From contig NC_079135.1 of the NCBI RefSeq assembly GCF_945859705.1, positions 28,197,679 through 28,261,678 on the forward strand: a DNA stretch of 64,000 nucleotides. Reading direction: 5' to 3'. Origin of the DNA: Episyrphus balteatus (taxonomy: Eukaryota > Arthropoda > Insecta > Diptera > Syrphidae). A program made the position numbers and the translations under genes. Positions within the stretch are counted from its first letter, which is position 1; each line of letters opens with the position of its first letter. Of this stretch, positions 1 to 11,015 are shown piece by piece. The notes beneath the pieces were generated by a model. That model had not been told where the DNA came from. It did no database searches and worked only from the letters and a program-made list of their open reading frames with translations.

Positions 1-380
1 CACTCTTGACTGTTCTGAAACCGAATAGAAAATGTTTCTATCCAACCAGTTTAGAAAATATTAGCTTTTTTTCGTTCAGTGTACTTTAAATTTCATCATC
101 TTACGTTTTCTTTAACCACAACCACGAATGAATGAATTTTATAAATGTCTTATTCTACAGTACATGGCTCACAGTAATTGGCTCACTACATAAGAAGTTA
201 AAAGTTTTTATAACTGTTGCATCTTTTCTTTAAAAAAATTTTGAAATTTGTTTTTCGATGCAAAATGTGAAAAAAAATGTTATCAAAATTTTCAAACACG
301 TGTGGTATAAAAAAAAAATCCATAGGACCGTAGGTGGCCAACAGTCAAAAGTGCACCTATCAGTCATTTCAGGCTTATCC

Positions 381-400
381 ATTTTCTACCGGACACCCTG
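381..400. repeat. Terminal repeat of a CAGGGTGTCC-family element (right end)
   Basis: The stretch ends in GGACACCCTG followed by TA at 401-402, which matches the right terminus of the two 1077-bp palindromes at 19.5 and 62.5 kb (GGGACACCCTG then TA). The bases internal to the terminus do not match those palindromes, so this is a different family sharing the outermost ~10 bp. Its left end is either outside the window or lost. Tc1/mariner-type mobilisation with TA targets is inferred from the flanking TA only. Confidence 0.45.
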
Positions 401-404
401 TATA

Positions 405-1700
405 TTATATAAAAAAAATAGTTGAAACGATTTAACAAACAAAAGATGTAAGAAATGATTGCTACATAAAATCTTGAAAGACTTACTTCGTTTGAAAGTC
501 AATACCGTTTAAAAAAATGTTTATGTAACTTTTAAAGAAAATTTTATATTTCTTATAAAATATTATGTATTATAAAGTTAAATTAAAATAAAAAATTTAA
601 AAATGTTTACATAAGAAGCTCGAACATTTTTAACAACCATTACGATAAGAGCAAGTAAATGCGAAACAGTCGTTTATTTTATGTGTTTTTGTAAATAAAG
701 AATAAATAACCATTACATTTTATATTTTTACCATTTTAATACGAGTTGTTCATTACCCTTTCTTAAATTTCATCAATTTTTTTATTTAAATCCTCTGATA
801 TGGTATATGTTCAAACTATACAATAATACTCTTATCATTTTTAAAATTGGTAGGTAAATACTCTATTTACTTTACGCAAACAATACCTAAATGTAAATCC
901 AGACAAAAAAAAATAAATAATGCAAAAAACCACAAAACCCAATGCAGACAAATAAGTATTTATTTTTTTTTAACTGACAAAACCACTAAAAATTGCATGA
1001 AGGTTGTTGGGAAGAGAATTATTTTAATGAGTTAATAATATCATTTACTAAATCCGTCAAGCGACTGTAATAATTCAGTTTAGATAAATTATTTATGAAG
1101 CCTTAAAAAAATCTCATACAAATTATTTACAAAAAAAAAAAACTCTTGATTTAATTTTAAAATTAATTATTTAAAAAAATGAATATTCCATTATAATGTA
1201 ACAGACGGAAGAAAAAAAAATATAAAAATAACCCAAAACCACACAGTATAATTGAGTTTCGTTGTTAAAATTACTAATTTGATATCATCCATTTAGACAG
1301 TTTATTTTTTATTTTTGAAACTTTTTCTTTTTTTTATTAAAGTAATAAAAAAAAAGCAAAAAAAAATAAATACAATTTAATTTATGAATTAATCAAAAAA
1401 AGCATGCATTGTTAACTTCAAAGAGGTTTTTGAAGATAACACTAAATATGAAACCTACAGTAAAATTCAGATCAATTCATTTGATGTTTTTTTTTTTTTT
1501 TTTTACAAAAAGAAAAATAAGATTTCTTTTTGATGAAAACCCATCTTTTAATACCCAGAAGTCTGGACTTTTTATTGTATCCGCCTTTAGCTCAAAATTT
1601 GATTATCAAAACTCTGCTAGCTTACAACAATTGGTTACAAAAATGAAATCGAAATATTACTTCTTTTCTTTTGTAATCGTTTGTTGTTGTTAAAGTCAGC
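405..1700. other. AT-rich stretch without a recognisable gene
   Basis: Composed mainly of A/T tracts. Short open frames here (for example 847-1035 and 1409-1693) encode low-complexity Lys/Phe/Asn-rich peptides and show no domain. The one structured item is a Helentron-like terminal relic at 644-681, listed separately. Confidence 0.65.
644..681 (+). repeat. Relic of the right terminus of the Helentron-like family
   Basis: The sequence taagagcaagt, then tgcga, cagtcgt and attttat, matches in order the end of the fuller copy at 30584-30620. In the fuller copy these bases form a 5-bp stem with a 3-nt loop followed by a T-rich tail; here the stem is partly broken. The ~25 bp to the left also align loosely. 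It is probably an old, mostly decayed insertion. Confidence 0.4.
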
Positions 1701-2760
1701 AACACAAAAAATTGAAAATTGAAAAAAATAAATAAAGTCCCTTAGTTTTGAAATGCTTTAAATGTGGTGGCAAAAAAGTTGCGCTGCATTATTCAACGAT
1801 TTTTCTTCATCTACCTCGCATCCCCTCTCCCTTTCATTTTTAATATGAAAAGGAAAATGAAATGCAAAATTTGAATGCAAATCCTTTTTTTTTTTCTCTT
1901 CATTTTTTTTTTTTTGTATTTTTTCTTCTCTCATATAGCTTCTCTGTTGTTTGCGTTCTCCGGCTCCGAGCCCTTCTTTCCATTTTACTCTGCGGGGAAT
2001 GATATCGCGCAATAGAAATGTCGTCGTCCTCATCGTCTGCTTTTATATTGCTGCACAGCAACAATATCCATTGCAGCAGCAGCAAGTTACAACAGCAGCA
2101 GTAGCAGTTGGAAAAGCAATGATATTGCTGCGATATAGTATAACGGCAAAGGATAAATCCATTGCCAGTGGCGATATTGTTGGCGGGCGAACACCGCTCG
2201 TTGCTTGCTTGCTTGCTGCTACTGCTGCATAGTGCAGTCATATGGGTTGTGTGGTGGTTAATTCATTCAAAGCCTCTCTCTTCTATAGAATAGAGAGGAC
2301 TTGCGGTGGTGGGATGATGGCATTATGGGGGTACATTATATCTGGAAAAGGAAGGAACATCTATAGAGGCTTTGGCCAAATGAGTGCACTTGTGCTTCAA
2401 ACCATCGCCATCACCACAATTTACAAATCGCAATGTCAAGCTCTGGCAAAGTGACAGGACGAGATTCGATGTTTGACAATATTATTGGACTTAAAAAGTG
2501 TAGGGCTCAGAAGCGGAAGGGCAAATTGGCGGGTAAAGGACAAAACTTGATAATCTAGTAAATGTATTTGTAGGGCTTCCCAACTATATAACCTATGCCA
2601 ACTATAAGTTCCAACCCACATAAGTCCATTGGATAGGAAAATATAGGTAATTCCTACCGTCACCATTCGTTTTCTCTCTCTCCTCCGCACATTTTCAATG
2701 CAAACTATATCCTGACTTGATGGTAGATATAGATTTTGTGCGTTTTCTCAGTAACTGAAT
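1701..2760. other. GC-richer patch with CAG-rich simple sequence; no gene supported
   Basis: The patch contains CAG/CAA-rich sequence near 2047-2105, a short TTGC run near 2199-2216 and a near-perfect 26-nt palindrome at 2273-2298 (CCTCTCT pairing with AGAGAGG around TTCTATAGAA). Overlapping frames on both strands are low-complexity (Ser/Cys/Lys-rich) and carry no family signature. The composition would suit an untranslated exon or regulatory region, but no splice or promoter signal is convincing. Confidence 0.5.
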
Positions 2761-4322
2761 TCATGGCTCACATCAAAGTGTAATCCCAGGAAACTGAAAT
2801 GGACAGAAGTTCTTCTCTATGCGTGTTTCATTTATTTTCTTCTTTAATTTTTTTTTTTTTTTGCTTGTTGTATATCTTTATCCCGATTATCTCGAGGTTA
2901 CTTCATGGTCAACCGCACGAAAGCAACTGGATAAAAGGCTCAAGATTAAAGTTCTTCGTTTCGTCTTTTTTTTTTTTTGCATTTAAAGATATCAAATGTT
3001 ATGTGAATTAATTTATAAATGTTAACTTTGAAGGTTTTTTTTCTGGAGTTTTAGAGAAAATCCATTTAAAGTTCAATGGATTTTTTTTTTTTGTTTTAAA
3101 TTTTAAAAATCAATATTTTCACATTCCATGTTCAAACATTTTATCTAGAAGCACTTTTAAACGTATGTCTCCAGGCAAACAAAAAGTTAAATAGATACTC
3201 ATAAATTAAAATTAATGAATATTAGTTTCTTCAATTTAAAATAATTGAACCCAATCAATCACTTTTTTCTGAAAATACATGTCTTTAAAGGCAAATTACG
3301 AAATAAGCTTCGTTATAAAATTTTCTATTAATGATCCTAAGTTAACTTAAATTTTGTGATATGCTACGTGTAAGAACTCATTACTCGATGAGTTGATTAC
3401 AAATTTTGTCTTCAGTATCGTAATGTTAGGTTTTGAGATTGGTCTTTTTTTTTAATAAAGTTAAAAAATGTACGAATCACTTGACACAGTGTCTTTTTCA
3501 ATTTTATGTCAAAAAGCATTTTTAAAATTTTAAGTTTTAGTAATATAAAGGCAAGTTAAGAATTTGTACAAAAAATTGAACTCGAGAAAACAATCAGACA
3601 CATAACAATGATAGAGATGCAAATTTATCTGTCTATATTGAGCCGCAATTTAAGCTACTTTCCCCTTCAAATTTATTGGTTATGATTTTTCTTGGAAAGA
3701 AAATATTTTTGAAAAGAAAATATTTTTTGAACCTCAAATATTATCGGTACCTGCAAGAGCCGTTTTCTTAATTTCTGTAAAGGACTAAAAGACTAACCGG
3801 CTTCAACTCAAATTTTTTTTTTTGGGTTTTTTTTTAAATCAATTTTTTGAAAACTAGTTAAAAAATATTTTTTAAATTTCATTTTATTAAGGCTCATTTG
3901 CTCATACTAGTCATAAATTCTAATCTTAGATAAGTCGAACATAACTCCTATGTTTAACTTAGTTTATTCTAAGTTTCTAAAAAATATTTATATTCAACCT
4001 AGCAACGCTTTACTTTCATGCGATAAATCGCTGAGAACTTCAAATTTCACATTTTGTCAAACGACACAAACGTCAATTAATTTGAACTATTTTTGAGCAA
4101 TTTACCGGGAATAATTTAACAAATTTATTATTTTGGCAATTTTAATTGCAGAAAAAAAGTGTAAAATAGTGAAAGTGGCTATAAAAGTGTGTTAAATTTA
4201 ATTTAAAAAAATATTCATATGACAGAATTTGTTTTGTTAATATTTTTGTTTGTCAAAAATTAATTTGACCAATATAAAAACAAAAAATGAACAGTGTTCC
4301 AAAAATGTGTGTTGTGAATTTT
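2761..4322. other. AT-rich stretch; one weak Helentron-like relic
   Basis: No coding or RNA gene seen. At about 3728-3765 a short block (cggtacctgc followed by a ccgtttt) resembles the interior of the Helentron-like copy near 30075-30100, but the match is short and could be chance. The rest is A/T tracts. Confidence 0.5.
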
Positions 4323-5171
4323 ACCATCGCACATAGGAGTATTTTCATCAAAAACCTGGCCATAATTATTTTTTGTGGTTTTTTTTATTATTTCTGTTTA
4401 AAGCGAGCATTCCTACAAGAAAATACAATATAAACCCAGTTTTTGCTATTTTTATTGTTTTACCAAAAACTAAAAAAAAATTGATTAATGGCCTGTACTC
4501 CGCCTGTCGACATTATTTTTCTCAAATTTTTTTCCTCATCCCTAATACGCAATTCTCAGTTTCTTTTCTCCCTTCCCCAACCTTAATTAAGATCACCCAA
4601 AATAAAATACACTAATGACATCAGTAAATTTAATTTAAAAATAAAAAACGTTGCATAAAGTAAGGAGTATTTTCTATCAGAAAGTGAAAAACTAATTGAC
4701 CCTCGGTTCTCTAAAGAGCACCTAAGAGCACCCAATTTTTGTTGCATTGTGTTAAAGAATATATAAACTAACTCATAAGTTTCAATTCATCGCAGATTAA
4801 CGGGGTATACTAAAACAAAATCATTAAAGTTCAAATAATAACCTAAAAATATCAAGTTTTAATAGAAAAAACCATTTAACATTTTCAAAACTTTATTAAT
4901 ATCGTTAATAAATAACTGAAGAAGAATTCTCCATTTAAATTTAAATGGAATACTTCGCATTCAAATAAAAATGAGGTGGATGTAACAGTTAACTCTGAAC
5001 TCATTTTTTAACAAGACACGATCGAAAAACAAAAAAAATGAGTGCATCACACTGACACATGTTTGTTTTGCACCCACTTTGCCAAACTTTTTGGTGTCAA
5101 TTTTAATTTTCAGAAAATCGACTTATGACCAGGTTTTTACTGCAAATACTCCTATGTGCATCGGTAGATGG
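4323..5171. repeat. Inverted repeat, ~45-bp arms about 750 bp apart
   Basis: The left arm at 4323-4366 (core cacataggagtatttt, then aaaacctgg, cataa) reappears reverse-complemented at 5121-5171 (ttatg, ccaggttttt, aatactcctatgtg, gatgg). The arms differ by scattered substitutions. No target duplication or coding frame was recognised between them. It could be a decayed DNA transposon or foldback element. Confidence 0.5.
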
Positions 5172-5889
5172 TTAATGCTAATAAATGTGAGTAAATTATA
5201 AATTAAATTGATAATTTATTTCCTTTTTTACCATATACATCAATTTTTGAAGCCACGTTTATTCTGTTTTGGTCAATAAAATACTATAAGTAGAACATAA
5301 AATCCTTAAGATCTACTATTTCTTCCCCCTAAGTTATGTTAATCTTAGAGGAATTTATGACACAATTTGAAGTTCGTGCAAACCACTATGTAGAACTTAA
5401 TTCTTAATATTAAACATAAATATTTAAGACTCGTTTCAGATGTTTTTTAATAATTTTTAAATGTTTGAACTTAAAGAAAAAAACGTTCCAGCAAACATTA
5501 ATTTAAGTTGTTTGCAAAAAAAGAAAATTTCAGCGTGTTCTAATTCGAGGTCAAAAGTACACAAAAAATGCGTTTTTGAACTGTTAAATGTTTATATCAA
5601 GTATTTCAATTCAAAATGTTTGTCTCTAAAAAATTATCATAATTGTATTAAATCTTCATCAATAGAGTTTTAAGAAAAGTTGTTTTCTTTTTTGCCAGCA
5701 ATGAGACTATACAATACATACTATTTAAAACTTTGAGGATTCAAAAGGTTTTGAATTTTTCTTTCAGTAAATGTAGTTCTTTTTTAACGGTTTTTAGTGG
5801 TTACAAATATTTTTACATTTTATAGATTTAAAAGAGTCCATTTTAAATTAAAAAATTAACTAAAACCAAACTTGCATTTTATATGATTG
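5172..5889. other. AT-rich stretch, nothing recognised
   Basis: Only A/T tracts and a low-complexity open frame (5461-5673) with no domain. Confidence 0.6.
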
Positions 5890-6188
5890 ATTGGGGAGCG
5901 GGTCATAATTCTGCTTGTCGAAATTCTGTACGACAAAATTCTGTGGGGTCAAAATACTGTAATACCATAATTCTGTACGTCATTATACTGTAAATACAAA
6001 ATTCTGTACGTCAAAATACTGTATGAACAAAATACTCACATGCAAAATTCTGTTTTGTAAAATTCTGTACGGCAAAATAATATTTTGTTCATACAGTATT
6101 TTGACGTACAGAATTTTGTTCCTACAGCATTTTGCACATACAGAATTTTGACATACAGTATTTTGGCCTACAGAATTTCGACCCCAAT
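5890..6188. repeat. Inverted repeat built of an iterated AATTCTGTACG motif
   Basis: From 5890 to about 6075 the motif (A)AATTCTGTA or AATACTGTA, followed by CG/TG and a short variable segment, recurs every ~15-17 bp, about eleven times. From about 6081 to 6188 the same motif recurs in the opposite orientation (TACAGAATTTT, TACAGTATTTT). The ends are ATTGGGG and CCCCAAT. A 15-bp palindrome lies at 6073-6087 where the orientation flips. No clear target-site duplication is seen. Frames crossing the block are by-products of the repeat. It is probably a non-autonomous foldback element; its superfamily is unknown. Confidence 0.7.
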
Positions 6189-9100
6189 TGTTCAGTTTCA
6201 TTTAAAAACCCTTTCAGATGGAATCTAAAATGGTCAAATATCTCAATATTACTTGTATATAAAAAGTACCTTCCTACTCGTACTAACATCGATCGAAATT
6301 TCGTGGAAAGTTTATTATTTCTTTTAATGATAAGCTTATTCGCTACTATTTTCTTATATACGAATTAGTAAAATAAATTTATTACCGATCCCTCAATTCC
6401 ATCTATAACATACATAGTAATTCTATATTGATCTTTACTAGAAGTTTCAAAAAGAAAAAGTACCTTCACATTATTAGCTTTGAAATAATAAAAACAACCC
6501 AATGAAACTTAATCCTAAAGATTAACTACATTTAAATCCCCTATATATGCTTAAAATATATAAACCTCACGTGAAAGTATCTGATAAAAAAAATTAATTT
6601 CTCAAAGATTCTCAGAACCATATACAAAGACCATCAATAATGTCGTACGTAACAATTAATTTTGTTCAGAGGGGGTGGAGTACTCTTATTAACAATAAAC
6701 ATATACATACAAACAAACGTCAAGAAAAGGTTATTAAACTCTCAAGTAGCCAAGTCAACACGTTGAACTCATCGGAATTACCCTGCTCTGTAATCTCTTA
6801 TCTAATCAAAGCAGTTCTCTTCAGAATAATATTTTTTTTTATTGACTTGACTAACAAAGTGAATTGAGAGACATAAGAACAATGACACCGCGCGCACCAT
6901 TAGGGGCATATGAGAGAAGAGAAGTATATTATTGGAGGGGGAGGAGGAGAGCGGGCGGGGGTCTCGGTTTATATACAAACACAATTTATACAATCTGTGT
7001 TCAACTATCTGGCATGTGGCCAGATTATGACAGAGTGCCGATTAAATTTATGTTGCAATTAAAACACTCACCCTCCCTATCTTGGTGGCTTCTCCTATCA
7101 TTTAGAGAACCAACAAAAAAAAAAAAAAAAAAAAACTCACTTAAAATTAAAACAAATAATCAAAATTTGTATTTTTAAGATTAAAAATAATGCGGAAGGA
7201 AGCCTGCTGTTGTTCTAACAATAAATTTATTTGATGTGTGTTCGCTGCTGAGGAGAAATGTGTTAATGCAGTGTCGACTTTTAAAATAAATTTGTCAACT
7301 AAAATTGATGTTTTGCATAAAGAGGATTTGGGTAAGACAGCACAAAGCTGTCAGAAATGTTTAAATTAATAATAAAAGTTGTTGTTTTTTTTATATCTTT
7401 GTTACGAAGTAGCGTGGGCTACTAATGGCATCTGCATTCGCTTATCTTAAATGTTTTTTTTATTTTATCCAAGCCTGCAGCGCTATTTGATGGTTTATTT
7501 AGTTGAATGATTGTTTGGAGATACAATTCAAGAATTTTTCTATGTTTCGTCAGATGGAAAAAGCCTTGAATTGCATCATGTTTTAAAAATAAATGGAATT
7601 TATAAAATGCCATCAGATAAGTATTCATCTTTTGATTGTGGCAGCAAACATTGATTTAAAGGTTGATTTTGGTAATTAATTGTACTAGTATTTGAATTAA
7701 TAAAACAAATCTCAATAAAAATAATAAGTTGTAACTTGTAAGATAAAAGATTTCTTAAAGTTGTAATTTGGTGAGATATACTGCAAGATTATTTAACACT
7801 GAAAGACCGTAACTTAAATGGGTTTGGGAACATAATTTTCTTCATTGTGTTAACGAATCAACATTAAGTTATAATTTTACGAGGGAAAAGAAGAAAAAAT
7901 TCCATAGAGCCAAATTTTGAAGATGTAATCTGTTACATTTACCTGTAAAAGAACTGTTCTCCAAAAACATTATTTGCAATATTTTTTTCGATTGTTGTAT
8001 CCTTTTAAAATACCAACTTAATAATTTCAAACATTAAAAAAACAAGTGAGACCAAAATTATATGAAACGAACATTTTTACTTTAAAGTACGAAATCGTTC
8101 GTAAATTTTTCAAATCAGAGTCAATAAGTTCAATTAGGAAGCAATTTTCAAAATTTCTTTTAAGGCTACATTGAAAAAGAATATATTAAAACAAGCTGAA
8201 CTATAAATTGATAAAATCGCAAATTAAAAATCTGAAGCTATATCAGACGGTTATTATTATTATTATTATTATTTTTTTAACACTAAATCAGTCCTTGGCA
8301 CTGCCTACCATTAAATAATGAGATTAAATAATGAGAATAGAACAATTTGGGTAAAGATTTTTTCATTTACAAAACAAAAATGTTACACATACACCACAGT
8401 GACCCCAAAATTAATCACTGATTAAATGGTGAAACAAAATAACTTTTGTTGACAAATTACTAATCTTCAAATTTATATCATTTTTGCAGCTTTGGTTTTC
8501 GGGATTTCGCAATAGTTAATAACCAATATCGCAGCCAAAAAAGCATAGTGGGGAAAAATGAAAACAAAAATTGCTGAAATTAGCGGAACTTTTTGTTTTT
8601 TTTACAAACATTGAACATAAATACGTATTAAATTCGGTTTCATAACAACTACAATACACAACTACTTTACACTGATTATGGCAAAAAAAAGAATATTTTT
8701 TTTGGAACCTTCAGCCACTACTTTAAACCGTTCAGAATAATAATGGAATTAACAAACGTTTATGAATTAGGCCGAATGCAACTTATACATACTCAATTTT
8801 GAAGGAATTTTCAGAAAATAATTGAGAGAAAACTCAACAAAAACTAAAAAAAAAAATATATTTGCAAATAAAAAAATTTTTGGCTGATATTAGTTTTTTT
8901 TTTACGGAAAATAAATTTTTGTAGGTCAACAATTTTTTTACCGATATTTTTTGTGACAAAATCGGTTATAAAAAAATTTGCAAAATAATTTTTTTTTTTT
9001 TTTTTTGAATTTTTAAGAAAAACTCAAATTATTTTCATATTCTTCTTAGGAATGTCAAAAATATGATAAAAGTAAATTGGTTACCATTCTTTTAAAATCT

Positions 9101-9314
9101 AAGCATCTTGTGGTCTCCAAATAAGAAAGATAAACAGAAATATGTAACATATTCAGTGAAATGGAATTAAAATTAAGTTCATAAATCAAATAATTTTTCG
9201 AATTATTTTTTTATGGAAGAAAAAGGTACCTCATTGTGCACAGAAAAAAAAATTTGCTTGATTCGCTAAGTTTTTTTGTTTGTATTTAAAATCGGCTATT
9301 CGAATGATAGGTAC
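6189..9314. other. AT-rich stretch with a G-rich tract and a TTA microsatellite
   Basis: No gene recognised. Notable items are a G-rich tract at 6934-6961 on the plus strand (several G-runs of 3-5, potential G-quadruplex), a long A-run near 7112-7133, and a (TTA)n microsatellite at 8251-8272. Short frames are compositional. Confidence 0.6.
8251..8272. repeat. (TTA)n microsatellite
   Basis: Seven uninterrupted TTA units followed by a T-run. Confidence 0.9.
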
Positions 9315-9322
9315 ATGTGCAT
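9315..9322. repeat. 8-bp target-site duplication, left copy
   Basis: ATGTGCAT directly precedes the TAGGGTGGG terminus and is repeated at 10665-10672 directly after the CCCACCCTA terminus. An 8-bp duplication is characteristic of hAT (also P) elements. Confidence 0.9.
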
Positions 9323-10664
9323 TAGGGTGGGTCAAAAAAATCGAAAATTTTTTTTTTGATTTGGTACTCCGAAAAATCGATTGCTAGACCCCTCTAGAAT
9401 ATACACACCAAATATGAGCTCTTTATATTAATGGGAAGGTCCTCCGCTTTGCAATTTTTCATTTTTACATTAAGCTTCTACTAAAAAAAAAAGAATTTTT
9501 TTATTAATTGACTTTTTAGCAAATTTCTTTTCATATTCTTGTAGGAAATTGAACGCTCTACAAAAAAGGCCTTATACACTTTTTTCGTTTATCTAACCGT
9601 TGAATAGATATTTGAGGGCCAAAAATCGAGAAAATCTTTAAAAATTCGTTTTTTGTTCTTTATTTTGTAACAAATTGAAAAATTATAATGATCAAACGCG
9701 CAAGACATATTCTTGTTGGAAATTGATTGCTCCACAAAAAAGGTCTTAATAACTTTTTTCATTAATCTAACCATTCTAAAGATATTCGAGGTCAAAGTTA
9801 AAAAAAAATATAAAAACATTTTATATTTTTAAAAAAATTCTAATTCACTGAAACTTCATTATTTTCAAATTAGCAAGATATATTCTTGTAGGGGATTAAA
9901 CGTTCTACAAAAAATTTCTTGGAATGAAATTGATTGCTTTAACCGTTTAGAAGATATTCGTATCCAAATCGCAATGCATACGGGTCATAAGAAAACTATT
10001 GAAATCAGTGAGCATTGGTTTGGATACGAATATCTTCTAAACGGTTAAAGCAACCAATTTCTTTCCAAGGAATTTTTTGTAGAACGTTTAATCCCCTACA
10101 AGAATATATCTTGCTAATTTGAAAATAATGAAGTTTCAGTGAATTAGAAATTTTTTAAAAATATAAAATGTTTTTATATTTTTTTTTAACTTTGACCTCG
10201 AATATCTTTAGAATGGTTAGATTAATGAAAAAAGTTATTAAGACCTTTTTTGTGGAGCAATCAATTTCCAACAAGAATATGTCTTGCGCGTTTGATCATT
10301 ATAATTTTTCAATTTGTTACAAAATAAAGAACAAAAAACGAATTTTTAAAGATTTTCTCGATTTTTGGCCCTCAAATATCTATTCAACGGTTAGATAAAC
10401 GAAAAAAGTGTATAAGGCCTTTTTTGTAGAGCGTTCAATTTCCTACAAGAATATGAAAAGAAATTTGCTAAAAAGTCAATTAATAAAAAAATTATTTTTT
10501 TTTTAGTGGAAGCTTGATGTAAAAATGGAAAATTGCAAAGCGGAGGACCTTCCCATTAATATAAAGAGCTCATATTTGGTGTGTATATTCTAGAGGGGTC
10601 TAGCAATCGATTTTTCGGAGTACCAATTAAAAAAAAAGAATTTCGATTTTTTTGACCCACCCTA
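9323..10664. mobile_element. 1342-bp palindromic (foldback) hAT-like element, complete
   Basis: The left arm (9323-9968) and right arm (10019-10664) are inverted copies of each other, each 646 bp, around a 50-bp spacer; position sums match from end to end, so there is no net length difference. Both arms give an identical 76-residue open frame (9589-9819 minus, 10168-10398 plus), showing the arms are nearly identical in that part. Ends are TAGGGTGGGTC and its complement, and an 8-bp duplication (ATGTGCAT) flanks them. The TAGNG-type start plus 8-bp duplication points to the hAT superfamily. No transposase is present, so it is non-autonomous. Each arm holds three copies of a ~174-bp subrepeat. 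The near identity of the arms suggests recent insertion or arm homogenisation. Confidence 0.88.
9531..9968. repeat. ~174-bp subrepeats inside the left arm (three units, mirrored in the right arm)
   Basis: The marker TCTTGT-agg-aaattga-cg-tctacaaaaaa recurs at 9537, 9711 and 9884, spacings of 174 and 173 bp. Each is followed by an 'aactttttt..attaatctaacc-tt..aaagatattcg' block. The right arm carries the same three units inverted (about 10019-10456). Units have diverged from each other more than the two arms have, so the tandem duplication predates formation of the palindrome or arm correction. Confidence 0.75.
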
Positions 10665-10672
10665 ATGTGCAT
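10665..10672. repeat. 8-bp target-site duplication, right copy
   Basis: ATGTGCAT, identical to 9315-9322. Confidence 0.9.
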
Positions 10673-10921
10673 GCTTATCTAAGTTTGTTATTTAGTACCT
10701 ACAAATCTACATGTCTAAAAACACAACATTCTTTTTACATAAAATTCCCTAGGAGTAACTTTGGTACCCTTGCCTACTTACTTAGATGGAATAAGACTGT
10801 GTTCACATGTTAGTTTGAGAATTTTAATTATCGAACCTTCAAACCCCAACTAGTTAAACCACAAAACCTCTTGAGAAAATATAACCACCTAGGTAAAATA
10901 AAAAAAAATATATAAAATAAA

Positions 10922-10937
10922 TTAAAAAAAAAAAAAA
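10922..10937 (-). terminator. Pol III T-run terminator of the tRNA-Ala gene
   Basis: Read on the minus strand, a long uninterrupted T-run starts five bases past the tRNA 3' end. Four or more Ts suffice for RNA polymerase III termination. Confidence 0.9.
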
Positions 10938-10942
10938 CACCT

Positions 10943-11015
10943 TGGAGATGCGGGGCATCGATCCCCGTACCTCTCACATGCTAAGCGAGCGCTCTACCAT
11001 CTGAGCTACATCCCC
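10943..11015 (-). tRNA. tRNA-Ala, anticodon AGC
   Basis: This 73-nt gene folds into a complete cloverleaf. The acceptor stem GGGGATG/CATCTCC contains the G3:U70 wobble that specifies alanine. The D arm is GCTC/GAGC, the anticodon arm CTCGC/GTGAG has loop TTAGCAT (anticodon AGC), the variable loop is AGGTA, the T arm is CGGGG/CCCCG with loop ATCGATG, and A73 is the discriminator. CCA is not encoded, as expected for a nuclear gene. The A box (TAGCTCAGATGG) is canonical; the B box (GGATCGATGCC) deviates at T54, a variant I recall for insect tRNA-Ala. There is no intron. The T-run on the minus strand is the Pol III terminator. It lies alone, with no other tRNA in the window. Confidence 0.97.

Noticed and set aside
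9589..10398. Identical 76-residue open frames on opposite strands (9589-9819 minus, 10168-10398 plus)
   Set aside because: They are mirror copies inside the two palindrome arms; the peptide is low-complexity Lys/Phe/Ile-rich with no domain. Kept only as evidence that the arms are nearly identical.
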